Assembly (NCBI GenBank): GCA_034387635.1
Contig: JAOANU010000010.1
Location: forward strand, 1,364,001 to 1,428,000
Direction of reading: 5' to 3'
Source: Rhodosporidiobolus odoratus
Taxonomy: Eukaryota > Basidiomycota > Microbotryomycetes > Sporidiobolales > Sporidiobolaceae
Length of the DNA: 64,000 bases
A program made the position numbers and the translations under genes. The notes under the pieces are model-generated. The model worked only from the letters and a program-made list of their open reading frames with translations, ran no database searches and was not told where the DNA came from. Positions 1 through 12,403 of the stretch are shown one piece after another (the stretch's first letter is position 1; each line of letters starts with the position of its first letter).

Positions 1-1352
1 AAGCGAGTTCTGACTGGTAGCGAAGTCATCCTTTGCGAGGGTGGAGGCTTTACGAGTGAGGAGAGAGGGAGTGGCAGAAGGGGAGAAACGGGAGGTGAGG
101 GGAAGAGGTTTAGAGCGAGCGAACGCTCTCAAAGAGCGAGTAGAAGCAGACAGCATTTGGCTAGCTGACTGTCCTTCAAGTACAAGCAGTTGAAGCCAGA
201 GTGAGCGCGCAGTGCCTGCTTCCTCCGAGTACCCAACTTGGATTCCCTCTGGCGCTGCTTCCCCTCTGTCGGAACACACCTACATAGGCTCATCCAGTAC
301 ATACGCTTTCAACGCATTTACACATACCCTTTTTGTCACCGCCCACGCTGTTTTCGCGACTCGAATTCCCTGCTTCCCTTCCCTTCCGAAGCGTCACTCC
401 CGCACACGCCGCCTCGCAAGCTCCTGGCAAGTTGTCGGAGGACGGAGGAAAGCAAGCAGATAGTCGGGGAACACGCCATGAGCGCTGGCACGCTCGTCCG
501 GTTTCTCTCCGACCCCGGCCACTCCCCCTGAACATTCTCGACTTCCCGGTTGGCCGAAGCCATCTCGGTCCCAAGCGACTTGGGCATCAGTCCGACGGCG
601 ACGTGAATCTAGTGTCAGCGAGCCAGGAGCTCGGGCTTGCCTAATCGCCGTCATGGCGTGGTGTGTGCACCTTCCCCTCCTTCTCTGGATCGCTCTTTCT
701 TCAACTCATGGTCTCCACCACACATCAATCTATCCAAGGACCACTCATGCTACACGATCGGCTTGCAGAGTCCAGGGTGTCACAAGCTGCTTTTGCTTCC
801 AACCGCGTGCGGATACTACGCCAACCCATCCTGCAGCCCAGTTTCTTTCTCCTCTTTACCGTCAATCCTTTTGGCCTCAGTGTTCAAACAGCATCCAACC
901 AGGTGTCAAGCTCGAGACTCACTCTCGGGAGTGGAAGCTCGCCGCTGTTCCTTCATGGACGACTGAGCTGCTTCAGCCTTATTCGCTTGGTTTCCTTTCT
1001 GCTCCTGTTGCCTGGCACCCTGTCTCCCAACGTTCACTTCTATTTCGACACAAGACAGGCAGCCTTCAACCCTTCATCGTGCACCTCCCTCCGCTGTGCC
1101 TCCACCACAACGGTCTGCAGCATTATCGTAGGGTTCGGTTGGTTGCAGGAAATGCGGTCCAGGATTAGCTACAAACAGATGCATAGCCAAATTATACACA
1201 CTGGGAACGAGAGATCGCATGTCCCAAAGGGTGAGGAACGTGGCCAATCCTCGCAAACTAGCGGCTCTGCAAAAATTCGAAAAGAGAGGAAGAAGAGCAT
1301 GTACATGAAAAGTGGGGGAAGTAGGGTCTCTGCTGGTGACTCGAGAGGGTGT
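1..1352. other. Left-edge intergenic stretch
   Basis: No convincing gene was found. On the minus strand an ATG at 27-29 reads off the left edge, preceded by a pyrimidine-rich leader at about 50-130, so this may be the promoter and first codons of a minus gene lying outside the window. A long plus-strand frame at 663-1499 runs antisense into the 3' end of the sugar transporter, shows no recognisable domain and is not called. Confidence 0.3.
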
Positions 1353-4300
1353 CTAGACCTTCTCGCGGTGCTCGATCTCGGGCTTGTCCTTTTCCTCTGC
1401 GGCGGAGAAGGCGAAGAAAAGTCAGAAAAGAGCCGCTCACGATCAAAAAGGAGGACGACTGACCGGACGGGTGCCACTCGTGCAGCGCGGTACGGTTGAT
1501 CCGCTGGCGAAGGACGTATTCTGTAGACCACGCTTAGGGTCAGTCACACCAGCCCGGACGGAGACAGACAGGTGAAACAATCTGACTGACTCTTGAACAA
1601 GAACGGCGGAGTCGACAACCCATACGCGACCTGCCTCTTGGTGGACATACCGAACACTTCGTCAAGCTCTTCGAGGGTGAAGGCTTTCGTTTCGGGGCAG
1701 AAGAGGAGGACGAGGAAATAGAGAATGAGGTTCCAGGCGCCAAACCAGAAGAAGGCGCCAAGAGAGCCCCACGAGCGGATTTGAAGGGGGAAGACCTGCA
1801 GATCAAGTCTGTGTTAGCGACGACGCGGATGACGGACCAATGAGCGCAGCTCAGCGTGACGAGGGTTGAGGAAGTAGGGTTCAAGCGCAGGGTTTGCAAG
1901 CGCGGGACTTTCAGGAAACGACACGTACGAGGGCATTGATAAAGTTCCAGAACCACGTCAGAGCAGTAGCCCACGACATTCCCAGCTCACGGACTTGCAG
2001 GGGGTAAACCTCGGCAGAATAGGTGAAGGGGACCTGCGAGGGTTGAGAAGGTCAAGACATGCTGGGTACAGGTAAGGTGGCGAGACGTACGGGACCAGCA
2101 CCAGGGCCGTAGAACGCGGCGAATAGGTAGATACCTATGCGTAGAGGAATGGGTCAGATCCGCTGCACATTCTTGATTGACTCACGAGTGGACAGAAGAA
2201 GCGAAAGCGGACCTGTGGTGACCATCGCAAGTTGCCCGCTATTGCTGCTGATGAGGAAGCCGAATCCGGCGAGGAACATGAAGAACGACAGGAAAGGCAA
2301 GGTGAAGAGCAGGCTGAGGGCGGAGAAGAAGGTCAGGTCTGCGCAGAGGTTGAGAGGAAGAAGGTTGACCTACAGACTTCGCCTTCCAAAGGTGTCAATG
2401 GTGAAGAAGGCCGGGAACGAGAAGACCCCTGCAAAGGGCAGCAAGTACCGAGTCAGCATGTGCTGGAAGTGTATTACAGCCGAAGAAGAAAAAGGGTTAC
2501 ATACAGTTGATCAGACCGTATCCGAAACTACCGAGCAGAGAGGTGGTCGTGTCTTGTCCCGCGTTCTCAAAGATGGTACTACTGTAGTAAGCGATAGCGT
2601 TGATGCCTGTACGGGGGTACTGCATCAGCATGGCAATCCCGTTACGGTACCAGGGAAAAACAGAAAAAAAAGAAAGAAAGAAGGGTTAGTGCGACGTACC
2701 ACAGAATTGCTGCATGAACATGACGATGGACGAAGCCCTGAACGCGCGAAGGTTGCGCTTGACGGTGAACATCTCTGCAATCTGACTACGAGACTGTTTT
2801 TCGGCGATCTCGTGTTCAATCTCGAGGCACTTGGCGGTGTCTGCAGGATCATCGACAATCAGCGCCGCACGTAGTGCCAACTTGAGCGTGGGAGAAACAT
2901 AGGACAGGCATGCATACAGTAGAGGTCAATTGCAGCCTGCAGAGGAGTCCGGCGAAGCCTGAGAAGCGATTTCCAGGCCTTGTCGAAGCGACCCTTCGAC
3001 ATGAGCCAGCGAGGCTGATGGTGGAGAAACGGAAAAGGCGACGGCGAGACAGGAGAACATGAGATAGACATGGTGCGACAGGTCAGTCGACAAAGACCAC
3101 GATCAGAGGAATCAAGGGAAGAGGGCGGAAGGCGTAACAAGTTGTACGCACCGATTCGGGCGTGAGGTATACTTGGACCATGACAAAGAGTGCTGGAAGG
3201 CATGCAGAACCTCTGCGATGTCGAGATGAACCCGTCAGCCGGGTCCGAATGAGCACAGAGAAAAAGAGGGAACATGCAACATGAGGCGCCAGTTCAGGCC
3301 AGTAATGCCAGGCTTATCAGGGACGCCCTTGAAGATCAGACTCGACACGGTGCCGAGGCAAATACCGAAAGCGGTCCATGTTTGCCACTGAGGGTGAGGA
3401 ACGCGGAAAGGACGGGCAAAAAGGAGAAGCAGGCGAAATGGTTAGCATGCCGGCTGACCGAAGCCGCACGGTGGCAACGGTGTACGGACCTGCATAGCCA
3501 CTATCGGGAGAAGAGTGTCAGCCACGGGCACACATAGGCAGGGCCAGGAAGGGGCAGGAGCAGCACGGGAGCCGAGAGGGAGAAGGGGGAGAAAGGAAGA
3601 ACGTACTGGCGCCACGGATGTTCGCCGGCGAGATCTCCGCCGCCAAAACTGGAATAGTTGCGGACTTGGGCCCGATACCGATGCCGAGGAACAGACGCGA
3701 AATGAATAAGTGCCACCTATCGAATCCGATCGAGAAAGAGACAGCAAGGACGAACGAGAAAGGGAAACATAGCGGAGCCGTGGATGGGTCAGCGTGGGGT
3801 AAGCTGTGGCGATAGAAGAGGATGTCGCACCAGGAGTCCGTAAGACCGTTCCAGATGCAACCGAGGAAGGCGAAGGTGGTCGAGATGACTGCGACGTGAG
3901 CGATCGTCAGCAAGGCTTAGGCGTCTCGAAAAGCACTCACAAATAGCCCCACGACGACCGAAGTACTTGTTGAGCGGATAGGTGAGCCAGCAAGAAAAGA
4001 CAGCACTGTTAAAACAAGGAAAGCATCGTCAGTCTACCGACCCTCTCCGCGGAAGCGCAAGACCGACGCACCAGCAGAGGTAGGGCGCTGATGCGACTAG
4101 TCCAAGCAAGATGGTGTCCTTCTGCGAATCACTGCCAATCCCGAACTGGTCGGGGTAGAACAGCTGCACGAAGGTGAAATCAGCGAGACGTAGAGGCTAG
4201 CGGAGTTTGCGCAAATTGCTCACATTGGCGCCGTTGATAACCGTCTCATCCATTCCTTGCACGACCGCACCCATCGAGCACATGAAGATCTGATGGAAGA

Positions 4301-4850
4301 AGAGCAGGTTCAGTCCAAGGAGGCTCTTCCGACATCGTCGACAGCGCCGGCTTCTAGCATAAAAACGAACCTGGTAGTACAGCATCTTGCTCTGACGGAA
4401 GCGGTGGGTCTACGAAGGATACCGTCAGCTTAGAAGTACGGAAGAGGCTGTAAGAACGTACCTTCTCTTCCCTCAAGACTTGCTTTTCCTCCTCCGTCAA
4501 GATATCGAGACGTTCAAAGTTGTCCCTGTCCTGTGCTACCAGCGCCGCTTTAAACAGCAGCTCGCGAATGTCGCCCAGCCCAGGATTGCGCTCGACAAAG
4601 TCGGCGACATCTCTGCGAAGGTCGTCCTCCGTTTTGTTCCTGCAGGACAAGTACAGTCGGCGAGGGGCTCACCTGTCTCCGCCTGGAGTGGGACGTACAC
4701 GAGCGGGTTACTGAGGAGCGCGTTCTGTTTCTCGTGGGTCTCCATCTTACCGCCCGAAGCGGCGAAAGTCCCGACATCGGTCGCAGAAGATGCAGGACGT
4801 CGAGGCGCGTCCGTTTCCAGGTGTCGTAGTTGAGGTTTCTCCGGAGCCAT
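1353..4850 (-). CDS. MFS sugar/polyol transporter (sugar porter family)
   Basis: A 12-TM proton-coupled sugar or polyol carrier, expected in the plasma membrane. The ATG at 4848-4850 opens a ~110-residue hydrophilic N-terminus with the FVERNP...[16 protein letters not shown] pattern typical of the basidiomycete polyol/sugar branch. It is followed by [11 protein letters not shown] in TM1, [32 protein letters not shown] in the TM4-5 region, [12 protein letters not shown] in TM7 and [16 protein letters not shown] after TM12. The gene is split into many short exons. The plain reading frame stops at 1544-1546, but two further introns with GTCAGT donors (acceptors near 1525 and 1411) restore a typical C-terminus, [16 protein letters not shown] then [14 protein letters not shown], ending at TAG 1353-1355. 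The 3' end is therefore inferred from splice signals. The substrate cannot be told from sequence. Confidence 0.85.
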
Positions 4851-5409
4851 GGTAGCGAGTGAACAGAGAACGAGGAGGGACTCGAAACCCTCGTTTTTAG
4901 TCCTGGTCCAAGCGAGAATTTGTCGAAAGAAAAGTGACGATGCGGGGCAAATGACCGACTTTCGTGGAGGGTCCGCGGAGTCGGCACACCGCGGTCGCCT
5001 CTCGTTGGCCTTTCGTGTAGAGAACAGCGGCAGTCGAGCTGGTGGGACTACCATCGCACGTACCGGCGAGACGAGGATCCAGCCATGTGTTTCGGGTGAA
5101 CGCTTGGCAAAGAAGCGAGATGTGTGCTATTCCTGGCTTCGGATCCGGCTTGCGCCAGGGTTGCGCTCTGCACACAGCCCCCTTGCGATGAAAGGCGCGT
5201 CACGATCGTTCTCGCTTGGTTCTCGCTGCTGACAAGTCCGATGTCGAGTCCGCTTCCCTTGGCTGAGAGCTCGCGATTTTTCTGCTCTGCGGCACATAGT
5301 CGTCGGTCGTCAGCGCCGTCCGGTAGTCTCAAGGCGTGGCTCGACTGATATCAGTTTACGTAACCTGACACGCTCAAGCAAGAAGCAGGGAGGATACTGG
5401 AGGAATCCC
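4851..5409. other. Intergenic, promoter of the sugar transporter
   Basis: This lies between the 3' end of the dehydrogenase and the start of the transporter, both on the minus strand, so it should carry the transporter promoter and 5' leader. Open frames here overlap on both strands and show no domain. No distinct regulatory motif was identified. Confidence 0.4.
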
Positions 5410-6848
5410 TCATCGCCATTCTCCTACTTTCTCTCGTATAGTCGCCTCGCTCAGCTCCCATAGCTCCTTCTCCTTGACAGCGTCCTTGCCTCCGCGAGGT
5501 TCCTTGACCTTGCAGAACGGTACGAGGTACTCACCCCTGCATTCGAGAGTGTCAGCACATCCTTGTCCGCGAAGGATTGGCCCAGGAAAACGCACCACAA
5601 CGCCTTTTCCTCCACTTCTGGGTCTGCGACCGCATAGACCGACGAGTAGGCACCTTCTTTGAGACCGATGAAGTGCTTGAGCAGGGGTCTCGCTCCCGGG
5701 TGCGCCTCATAAAGGTTAGAGCTCTACATCGAAAGCGACTTCAGCACGTCTCCCTCGCCTGCGAGTGGGGCAGATCATCCAGTCTGCAGCGTTCACGGGC
5801 TGCAGAGAGTGAGAAGGGAGAAGGGATCTTCGAGACGGATAGACGCACAACGAAGCCCGGATGAACACTCAATGCTTTGACCTTCCCAGACTCGACCCGC
5901 CTGTTCAGCTCGCGGGCAAAGTAGATGGCGCTTAGTTTGCTGACAGAGTATCGGATCCACGGGGAGTAGTAGGTTCGGTTGACGTCGGCGAGAGAGGCGA
6001 AGGAGAGGGAGGCGAAGGGATAGAGGGAGATCTGCGCGGGAAACTGTAGAACCAGGCTGCTTAAGGTAGATAGTGCCAAGCTCGTACAAAATTGTGAGCA
6101 AAGGAAGAAAGGGCGACAACCCGGGAAGAATGGCCAGCCACCTGCAAGGAAGAAGTAACCATCAATTTGGTTGCTTGCAGATGATCGGTGGCAAGCGTCG
6201 GCGTACATCAGCTGTGCTTTCCAACAAAGGCAGGAGGATCTGCACAAGTAGCCAATGTCCGAGGTAGTTGACCTGGAATTGCTGCTCAACGCCATCCTTC
6301 GGGGCGAAAGAACCAAAAAGAAAGAAATAAGTCAGACGAAGCTCCGTGCGTCATCGCCAAGAGAAGGGCTGACCACGTACCTTCGTCAGCTCATAAGGAA
6401 GCGCCATGATGCCCGCATTGCAGACGATTCCGTCTAGTCGCCGTTCTGCCTTGCGGACTTCCTGCCCACATCGCTTCACCTGCTCGAGGTTTGCCAAGTC
6501 AAGGTCGACATGTGCCAAGCGGGCACGCATCTCGTCGCCATGCTCCTCGACGAGCTCGTCGATTGCAGCGTCGACCTTGCTCTTCGTCCTCGAGGCGATC
6601 AGGACGCGCGCGCCAGAAAGAGCCAAGAATTTGGTCGTGGCAAGGCCCTGCGCATGGGAGAGCAAACACGAGGTGAGTACGTAGAGCCCGCTGATGAAGC
6701 AAGAAAGGCGTACGATGCCTCCGTGTCCTCCAGTCACCAGAAAAACCTTGCCCGTCCCTGAGCCAGGAGGAAGTCGTGTGACCGGGTCGTAGGGCGTGCG
6801 AGCTGCAGCACCAATACCCGTGATATCTGCGAGCATCGACGTAGCCAT
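5410..6848 (-). CDS. Short-chain dehydrogenase/reductase
   Basis: An NAD(P)-dependent oxidoreductase of the classical SDR superfamily, about 330 residues. It starts at ATG 6846-6848 (ATSMLADITGIGAA). The cofactor motif VTGGHGGIG is split by an intron after GGI and rejoined to GLATTKFLALSGARVLIASR. The NAG motif (VCNAGIM) is present, and the active site YSVSK is in the exon around 5,900. The C-terminal exon carries LECRGEYLVPFCKV and ends in VGEWR with TGA at 5410-5412. The layout resembles retinol-dehydrogenase/WW-oxidoreductase-like fungal SDRs that act on lipophilic carbonyls, but the substrate is unknown. It lies tail-to-head upstream of the sugar transporter on the same strand; a shared function is not implied. 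Confidence 0.85.
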
Positions 6849-7166
6849 CACGAACAGCGATCGCGCGTAGAAGTGTTCGGCGCAATGGAAAAGGGGGAGA
6901 AAAAGAAGAAAGCGGTGATGAGGGCAGCGTGCGCACTCTCCCGGCGGTCCGATTCATCGCTGACGGTGTCCTTGAACACGCGTTGAGCGTTGCAACGCAC
7001 CTCGACAGAGGACTCGAGTAGCGCGGTCAAGGTAACTTTTCCTCGACGCCCATCTCTTGAAAATAAGGCACAAACCCTGGTGTTACTTTTCCATCCGAGC
7101 CAACAGCGACACAAAGAACTGATAAGTGATGTCTACATACAGCCCATAACTCCCAACAACCACTCT
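6849..7166. other. Intergenic
   Basis: This separates the start of the dehydrogenase from the stop of the large regulator, both on the minus strand. It should hold the dehydrogenase promoter. Nothing else was recognised. Confidence 0.4.
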
Positions 7167-10100
7167 TTACTCTTCTCCGCTCGCATCGTCGCTTTCCTCC
7201 TCACTCTCCCCTTCTTCCTCCTCCTCGTCATCTCCCTTACTCTTCGCACTCCGGCCGCTCGCGCTTCTCACACTCGCGCTCCTCTTCCCGACCGAGCTGC
7301 GCCCGTCTGTCTCCCAGCCAGGATCCTCCTCACCGGTAATCTCGAGGTCCATCTTTTCCCCAGCCTCCCCCTCCTTCTCCGTCCCTGCATCCTTCTTCTC
7401 CTCCTCGCCCCCAGCCTGAGTCGACTCCTTCGCCTTATCCTGCGTCTCCGGAACCGGCTCAAACCTGCTCCACCCCGGACTGTCAAGACTGTCGACATCA
7501 AAGTTGCCTCGTTCAAGCTGCGGTTCGAACCTCGCATCGAACGCATTTCCCTTGAGCGAGTTGAATGGACGGAGACCGTCCTCGACGGCCGAGTGCATGG
7601 GGTGAGCGGAGCGCATGGGAGAGATGCTGATCTGCATCCTCCTGCCAAAGCCACCAGGACCGGCGGATGGGTAGGAAGAGAGCGGACCGGCAGAAGGGTA
7701 AGCGGACAGCGGACCTGCTGTAGGCGTACGAAGGGCAGAGAACTTGGGAGAAGTTGCCATCGGGTCGAGAGAGAGAGTGGGCCTGGCGAGTCGAGGAGAT
7801 CCGAACGTTGATCCGACGGGTGAGACGAGGAAGTAGCTTGCGCCGCTTCGCCTGCCGAGTCCGGAGCCGGCGGACGAAGGACCTGCGCTGTAGGGCCCTA
7901 GCCCGCCCTCGCCATGAACGAAACCGCCCGTCATGATGGCGAGCATCGGGTCTGCCTCGCGAGCCATCGGTCTGTACGGTTCGACAGCAGCGAAGGCGTC
8001 CCTGGGACTGCTTCCTCCGCCGTTGACTGGAGGCGAGAAGACAGCCCAACCCTCAGCCGCACGCCGAGCCAGCTCGCGGTGTCTCTCTTCCGCTGCCTTG
8101 TCACCTTCCTCGTCCGCGTCGGACCGTTCGTCGGCACGCCGTTTCCCTTTGTTGATCTTCTTTTCCTCCATCTTCTCCTTCTCGGGCTCGCCGTCTGCGG
8201 TTGTGGCTGCGGTCGTGGCTGCGGTTGTGGTTGTGGCTGCGGTTGTGGCTGCGGTTGCGGCTGATCGAGTCGAGGAAGACGCGGCAGCCAGAGCTTGGTC
8301 GTACCGCGATTCGTGCTCCTGCCGCTTCTGCTCGAGGAGCTGCGGATGACCTTGGACGAAACGCATGTGTTGTCGAGTCGCAGCGAGGGAGGCGACGGAG
8401 CCGGGCGAGAGCATCGGCGAGGGAACGATTGGGTAGAAAAAGGTCGGTACGAGGCGATGGCGGGGCGACGAGGCGTAGGCGTGAGCTGAGAGGGGTGGAG
8501 GGTAGTCGTAACCGTAGGAGTAGTGCTGCGGGAAGTGGGCATAACGTTGAGCTTGTGGGAACCGGGGGCCGTAGGGAGAAGAGGGACGCCCAGCTTGAGG
8601 GTGTTGCTGAAGATGCGGGGGAAGCATGTAGCCTGGCGGGAACGGTGGCAGGTGAGGATACGAATACTCCATCGGAGGCATGAGCGCCGGGTCGATCGGT
8701 AATCCCAGCATTGCCCCATCTCCACCCATGTCTAACCCAGCTTGCTCCCGAGACTGAGAGGCTCCAGAGCCATTGGCGGACGGGCGGGCTGAAGGAAGCG
8801 CAGACGGAGGGCCGGCAACGGCATTCGCTCGAGGAATCGAGACGCGAAGAGCGGGGGGAGGGAGAACGGAAGAGGTTGTCGCGGACCGGCCGAGGGAGGG
8901 CCGTCCAAAGGGACGGACCACAGGAGGAGAAGGGAGATTGGCTGGGCCTGCCGCGTCGACAGCACCGATTGCAGGTTCGGGCTGAGAAGGCTTGCCTGGG
9001 GAACTAGCGGGTCTCGGCGGCTCTGGCGGTTCGGCAGGCGGATTCTGCGCCGCCATTGTGTCTGGCTGTGACGGCGGCAGAGGTTGCGGCGGTTCCGGTA
9101 ACTGCGGCTCGGCATCCAGCGTTGCGGCCAGGGAAGGGGTAGGCAGAGGCGGAGGGAGAGGGAGAGGAAGAATGTCGACTTGGAGATCTGCTGACGGGTC
9201 GGGAAGCCCTGGGGGTATGGGTAGGGGAAGCGGGAGCGGGAGGGGTATCGGGTACTGGCCCATCGTTCCGTTGACCGGCGTGGCAAGAGAAAGTAACGCT
9301 TCCGCATCCTCAAGAGGCGAGCTTTTCGGCTGACTGCCGCTCCTTCCTCTGCCGCTGCCGACGTTCCCTCCACTGTTGAATATCCCTACGTCCGCCAGAC
9401 AAGGTGGTGCTCGAGGACTGCGACCTTCTTGAGCTGCGAGAGCGTTTTCACGGCTGGAGTAGCGGAGAGAGAGGATGCGGATCAGGCGATGCAGGCGCGC
9501 AGCTTCCGTCTTGTTAGTGGCGACAGAAGCCGCTTCAGTCGCGAATTTGGCGCTGCGAAACAGGGCAGAATAAGTCAGTTAATGACGATAAGGTTTCGAC
9601 AATAGATGGCTCACGCATTGAGAGGAGCGCCATCTTTCCACACGCAGGTCTCGTTGCGCATGGCGCAAGCTAGGCAGACTTCATGCCGGGAGCACTTCAC
9701 TGTATGGGGCAGGTCGTGGTGAAAAAGGTCAGTTTCATCAGAGGGGAGGAAAAGCAGGCAAGAGAGCGTACTCTTCCTGACTCGACAGTTCTCGCCTGTC
9801 ATGGCCGACATCAGAATCAGCATCGGCTCCCTTATGGAAAGTCAAATAGGGGAAGCACGCACAGCTCATCGTCGTCCGCCTTCCGCTGTGGACCTTGTCT
9901 GACAAGTCGACCGCCGGCAAACCACTGGGGACACCTCCCTTCTTGATGGCCTCCTGCAGCATCTTCTGCTGCTTGCTCACACCAGCCTTCTTCCCTCTCC
10001 CCTTCTTCTTCTTCTTGCCCGGACTCTTGACCTTCATCTGCGCCTTGCTCCTGCTCACTCCTCCAGGTCCGACCTCGCCATCATCGTCGTTCGCATCGTT

Positions 10101-10364
10101 GTCCGACGGCGCCGAGTTGCCCCCGGTATAGGCATCGTCGTCGCCGTCCGAGTCGCTGGAATCGCTTCGGTCCGCGTTGGCGACGCGTAGATCTCGCGGT
10201 TTCGGTGCAGCTTTGCGCTTCGGACGCTGGCTGCGATCGTGTGCAGGCAAGGCGGAAATCGAAGCTGGTCCGGGAACGCTGAAGTGCATGTCGGCGGGAG
10301 GAGGAGCCAGGAGGATCGGGTCAATGGGGAAGGACGGGAGAGGAGGCGGGAAGGACATGGCCAT
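7167..10364 (-). CDS. Large Zn(II)2Cys6-type regulator with atypical zinc cluster
   Basis: A putative nuclear transcription factor of about 1,000 residues. The ATG is at 10362-10364 (MAMSFPPPLPSF). The N-terminus is basic then acidic, with a KKKKKGRGKK stretch. The zinc cluster is assembled from three exons: an intron splits the first Cys codon (donor near 9,877), the next short exon codes ENCRVRK, and the third codes MKCSRHEVCLACAMRNETCVW. Together this gives exactly C-x2-C-x6-C-x5-C-x2-C-x6-C. A single long exon of ~790 codons follows: Pro/Ala/Ser-rich, with an Ala-Thr tract coded by a 12-nt microsatellite near 8,194-8,262 and an acidic C-terminus (EEEEEGESEEESDDASGEE). No fungal-specific middle homology domain was seen. 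The exon joins are inferred; targets are unknown. Confidence 0.75.
8194..8262. repeat. Coding microsatellite (Ala/Thr tract)
   Basis: Repeated ggttgtggctgc units inside the long exon of the regulator; on the minus strand they code alternating Ala and Thr runs. It stays in frame and may vary in length between strains. Confidence 0.8.
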
Positions 10365-11038
10365 TGAAGGATTGGCTCGCTGCGCCCGTACAGGCGTGCC
10401 GGGCGGGTCGTGAGGGTGGAAGTGGGAGCGTCGACGTCTCGCCGGCGGTTCCCAGTGTCAACAGCTCGTGCGGCAGGGCCAGGAGGGAGGTGGAGGCGCC
10501 AGCTTTTCGAGGCGACGGCCGAGAAAAGAGCAGCGAGACGTGGCCGTGTGCACCAGCAGCAGTAGATAGAGGGTGCTGCAATGACGGCAGGCCTTTCACA
10601 AAAGCTATTCAAGGTTCCAACCCACGAGAAGGGAAAAACGGACAAGCCACGGAGCAGTTGAGAGCAAGAAGCGGGAGAGAAAGGGAAAATTTGCCGAAAA
10701 GCCGTTCAGCACACATGAATCTAAACGAATGGACAGCACAGTCGATTCGGTACGATCTTTTTGCGTCTGTACGCCCAGCCAGCAAGACTCTGGTGCGTTG
10801 CTACGTACTCCAGATGGGTTACAAGTCGAAGGCGGTCAGCTCTTGATGAAATCGACGGCGTCAACAACAAGAGCGTCCGATGGATGACCTATAGCTCGAG
10901 TGCGTTCTTGAATGGCTGCACAATGCAATGCGGGTTGACGTGCAGCTAAGGACAGAGTTGAGAGAGCGATAGAGGGAGTTCGAATGTCAAACGCCGTCTT
11001 GCTATTCGTCCTTCCTGCACAACTCGATACACTCGACT
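10365..11038. promoter_or_regulatory. Divergent promoter region
   Basis: A 674-bp stretch between the minus-strand regulator and the plus-strand NDUFS4 gene. It must contain both promoters. No gene, RNA or specific binding site was recognised. Confidence 0.5.
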
Positions 11039-12044
11039 ATGTTTGCTCTCCGATTGCCTGCATTGCGCTCCAGCACCCGTGCATTCTCCTCCACCGCCCG
11101 CGCGTCCACTTCGATCCCGATTCGGGCAGTCGAGAGTGAGGGACAGAGCCAGGTGCCCGCCGAGCGGCCAGAGGGTGCCGTCACCCAGGCAGGAGTAGTC
11201 AGTGGTGCTCCCGGTACGCTGCTATTCCTCTCTTATCAACCCTAGGCTGCCTCTCCAGGCTTGAGCGTTCTGCTGACCTTGTTATCCCGCCCCTTTCGCT
11301 GTATTGCCGATGCACCTGAACTCCGCCTCCGGCCCCGCTACCCGCTATAATGCTGCCCTGGACTCCCGGCACAATTTGCAGACGAGCTCCACCGCCGCCC
11401 CGTTCGCATCTACCGCCCCGCTCCCCCGCCCACCTCTTCTGCCAAGGGCTCCTCTCACCACTGGCGCGTCGACTGGGACATCCTGCAGGGTGCCGGCAGG
11501 TGGGCAAACCCTCTGATGGGCTGGGCCAGTTCGTGCGTAGCCTGCATTTTACCCCCAGTGCCGTGCTGCTCTGTCCAGGATCTTTCCCTTCACTGGTGCA
11601 CATCGCTGATTCTGTTGCTTCCGACTCCTTTTAGCGCGGATTATATGCAGGGCACTCACCTCAAGTTGTGCGTCTGCCTGTCCTGCGCTCTCGACTGCAC
11701 CCTGGCTGATGTCCCCAAAACCTCTGTTTACTTGACTACTCGACAACAGTAACTCGAAGAACGACGCCATCCACTTCTGCGAGAAGCAGGGATGGGAGTT
11801 CTACATCCAGGAGGCCAACGTTCAGAAGTTCAAGACCAAAAGCTACGCGCTGTGCGTTATCTCGCATCCCTGCCGCCATCGCTTCGCGTTTCTTTTCGAT
11901 GCGAAAAGCTCACCGTTTCTTGGTTGACAGCAACTACGGCTACCAGCCTCGTGCCCTCCGTATCCACCACAGTGCGCCTGGAGCTCGCCGCTTTCTTCTC
12001 ACGAGCTCGCTGACAAACAATTTCTTCTGTGTGCAGCCAAGTAG
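11039..12044 (+). CDS. Complex I accessory subunit NDUFS4 (18/21 kDa)
   Basis: A mitochondrial NADH:ubiquinone oxidoreductase subunit of the peripheral arm, NDUFS4 family, about 175 residues. The ATG at 11039 opens a basic, hydroxylated presequence (MFALRLPALRSSTRAFSST) typical of matrix import. Five introns were traced. The exons give RRPVRIYRPAPPPTSSAKGS, then HHWRVDWDILQGAGRWANPL, ADYMQGTHLKF, SKNDAIHFCEKQGWEFYIQE and NYGYQPRALRIHHTK, ending at TAG 12042-12044. The RVDWD..GRW..PLMGW and A..FCEKQGW blocks are diagnostic of the family. Donors are GTACGC or GTGCGT. It sits 360 bp upstream of a second mitochondrial enzyme gene in the same orientation. Confidence 0.9.
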
Positions 12045-12403
12045 ATTCTGCTCTTTTCCTGTCGTTCTCTTGCCTTCTTTCCCTCTGCAGTTTCTCTCTC
12101 GTTCCATGTGCATTGCAAAGGTGCGTTGCGGCTTATTGTGCGGTCGGGAGTCTTAGGGTCGGTGCGAGCGCATACGGCTATTCCGCCTCATTCTTCGTGT
12201 TGTTCGCTACGATACGAACTGGCCCGCCTGGATGGCCCATTTCTGCGTATAAGTATCTATGTGAACGCTCAATCCGCTACGTCTGACCTTACTTCGCTGT
12301 GGCTGATTTCCATTGGCAAGGCGGATTGCCTTCGGCCCCACTTGACTTTGTCCTTGTCCTCGTTCTCTTCGTTCTCCTCAACAAGGCAGCTTTTTATCCG
12401 ATA
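12045..12403. other. Intergenic, promoter of the acyl-CoA dehydrogenase
   Basis: A short spacer between two plus-strand genes for mitochondrial proteins. It is pyrimidine-rich near 12,330-12,390, just before the downstream ATG. No gene is seen. Confidence 0.4.

Noticed and set aside
663..1499. 278-codon plus-strand open frame
   Set aside because: It overlaps antisense the terminal exons of the sugar transporter, has no domain and its composition looks like chance in GC-rich DNA.
7933..8725. Long overlapping frames on both strands across the large regulator
   Set aside because: Shadow frames of a GC-rich, low-complexity exon; only the minus-strand 698-codon continuation fits the upstream exons.
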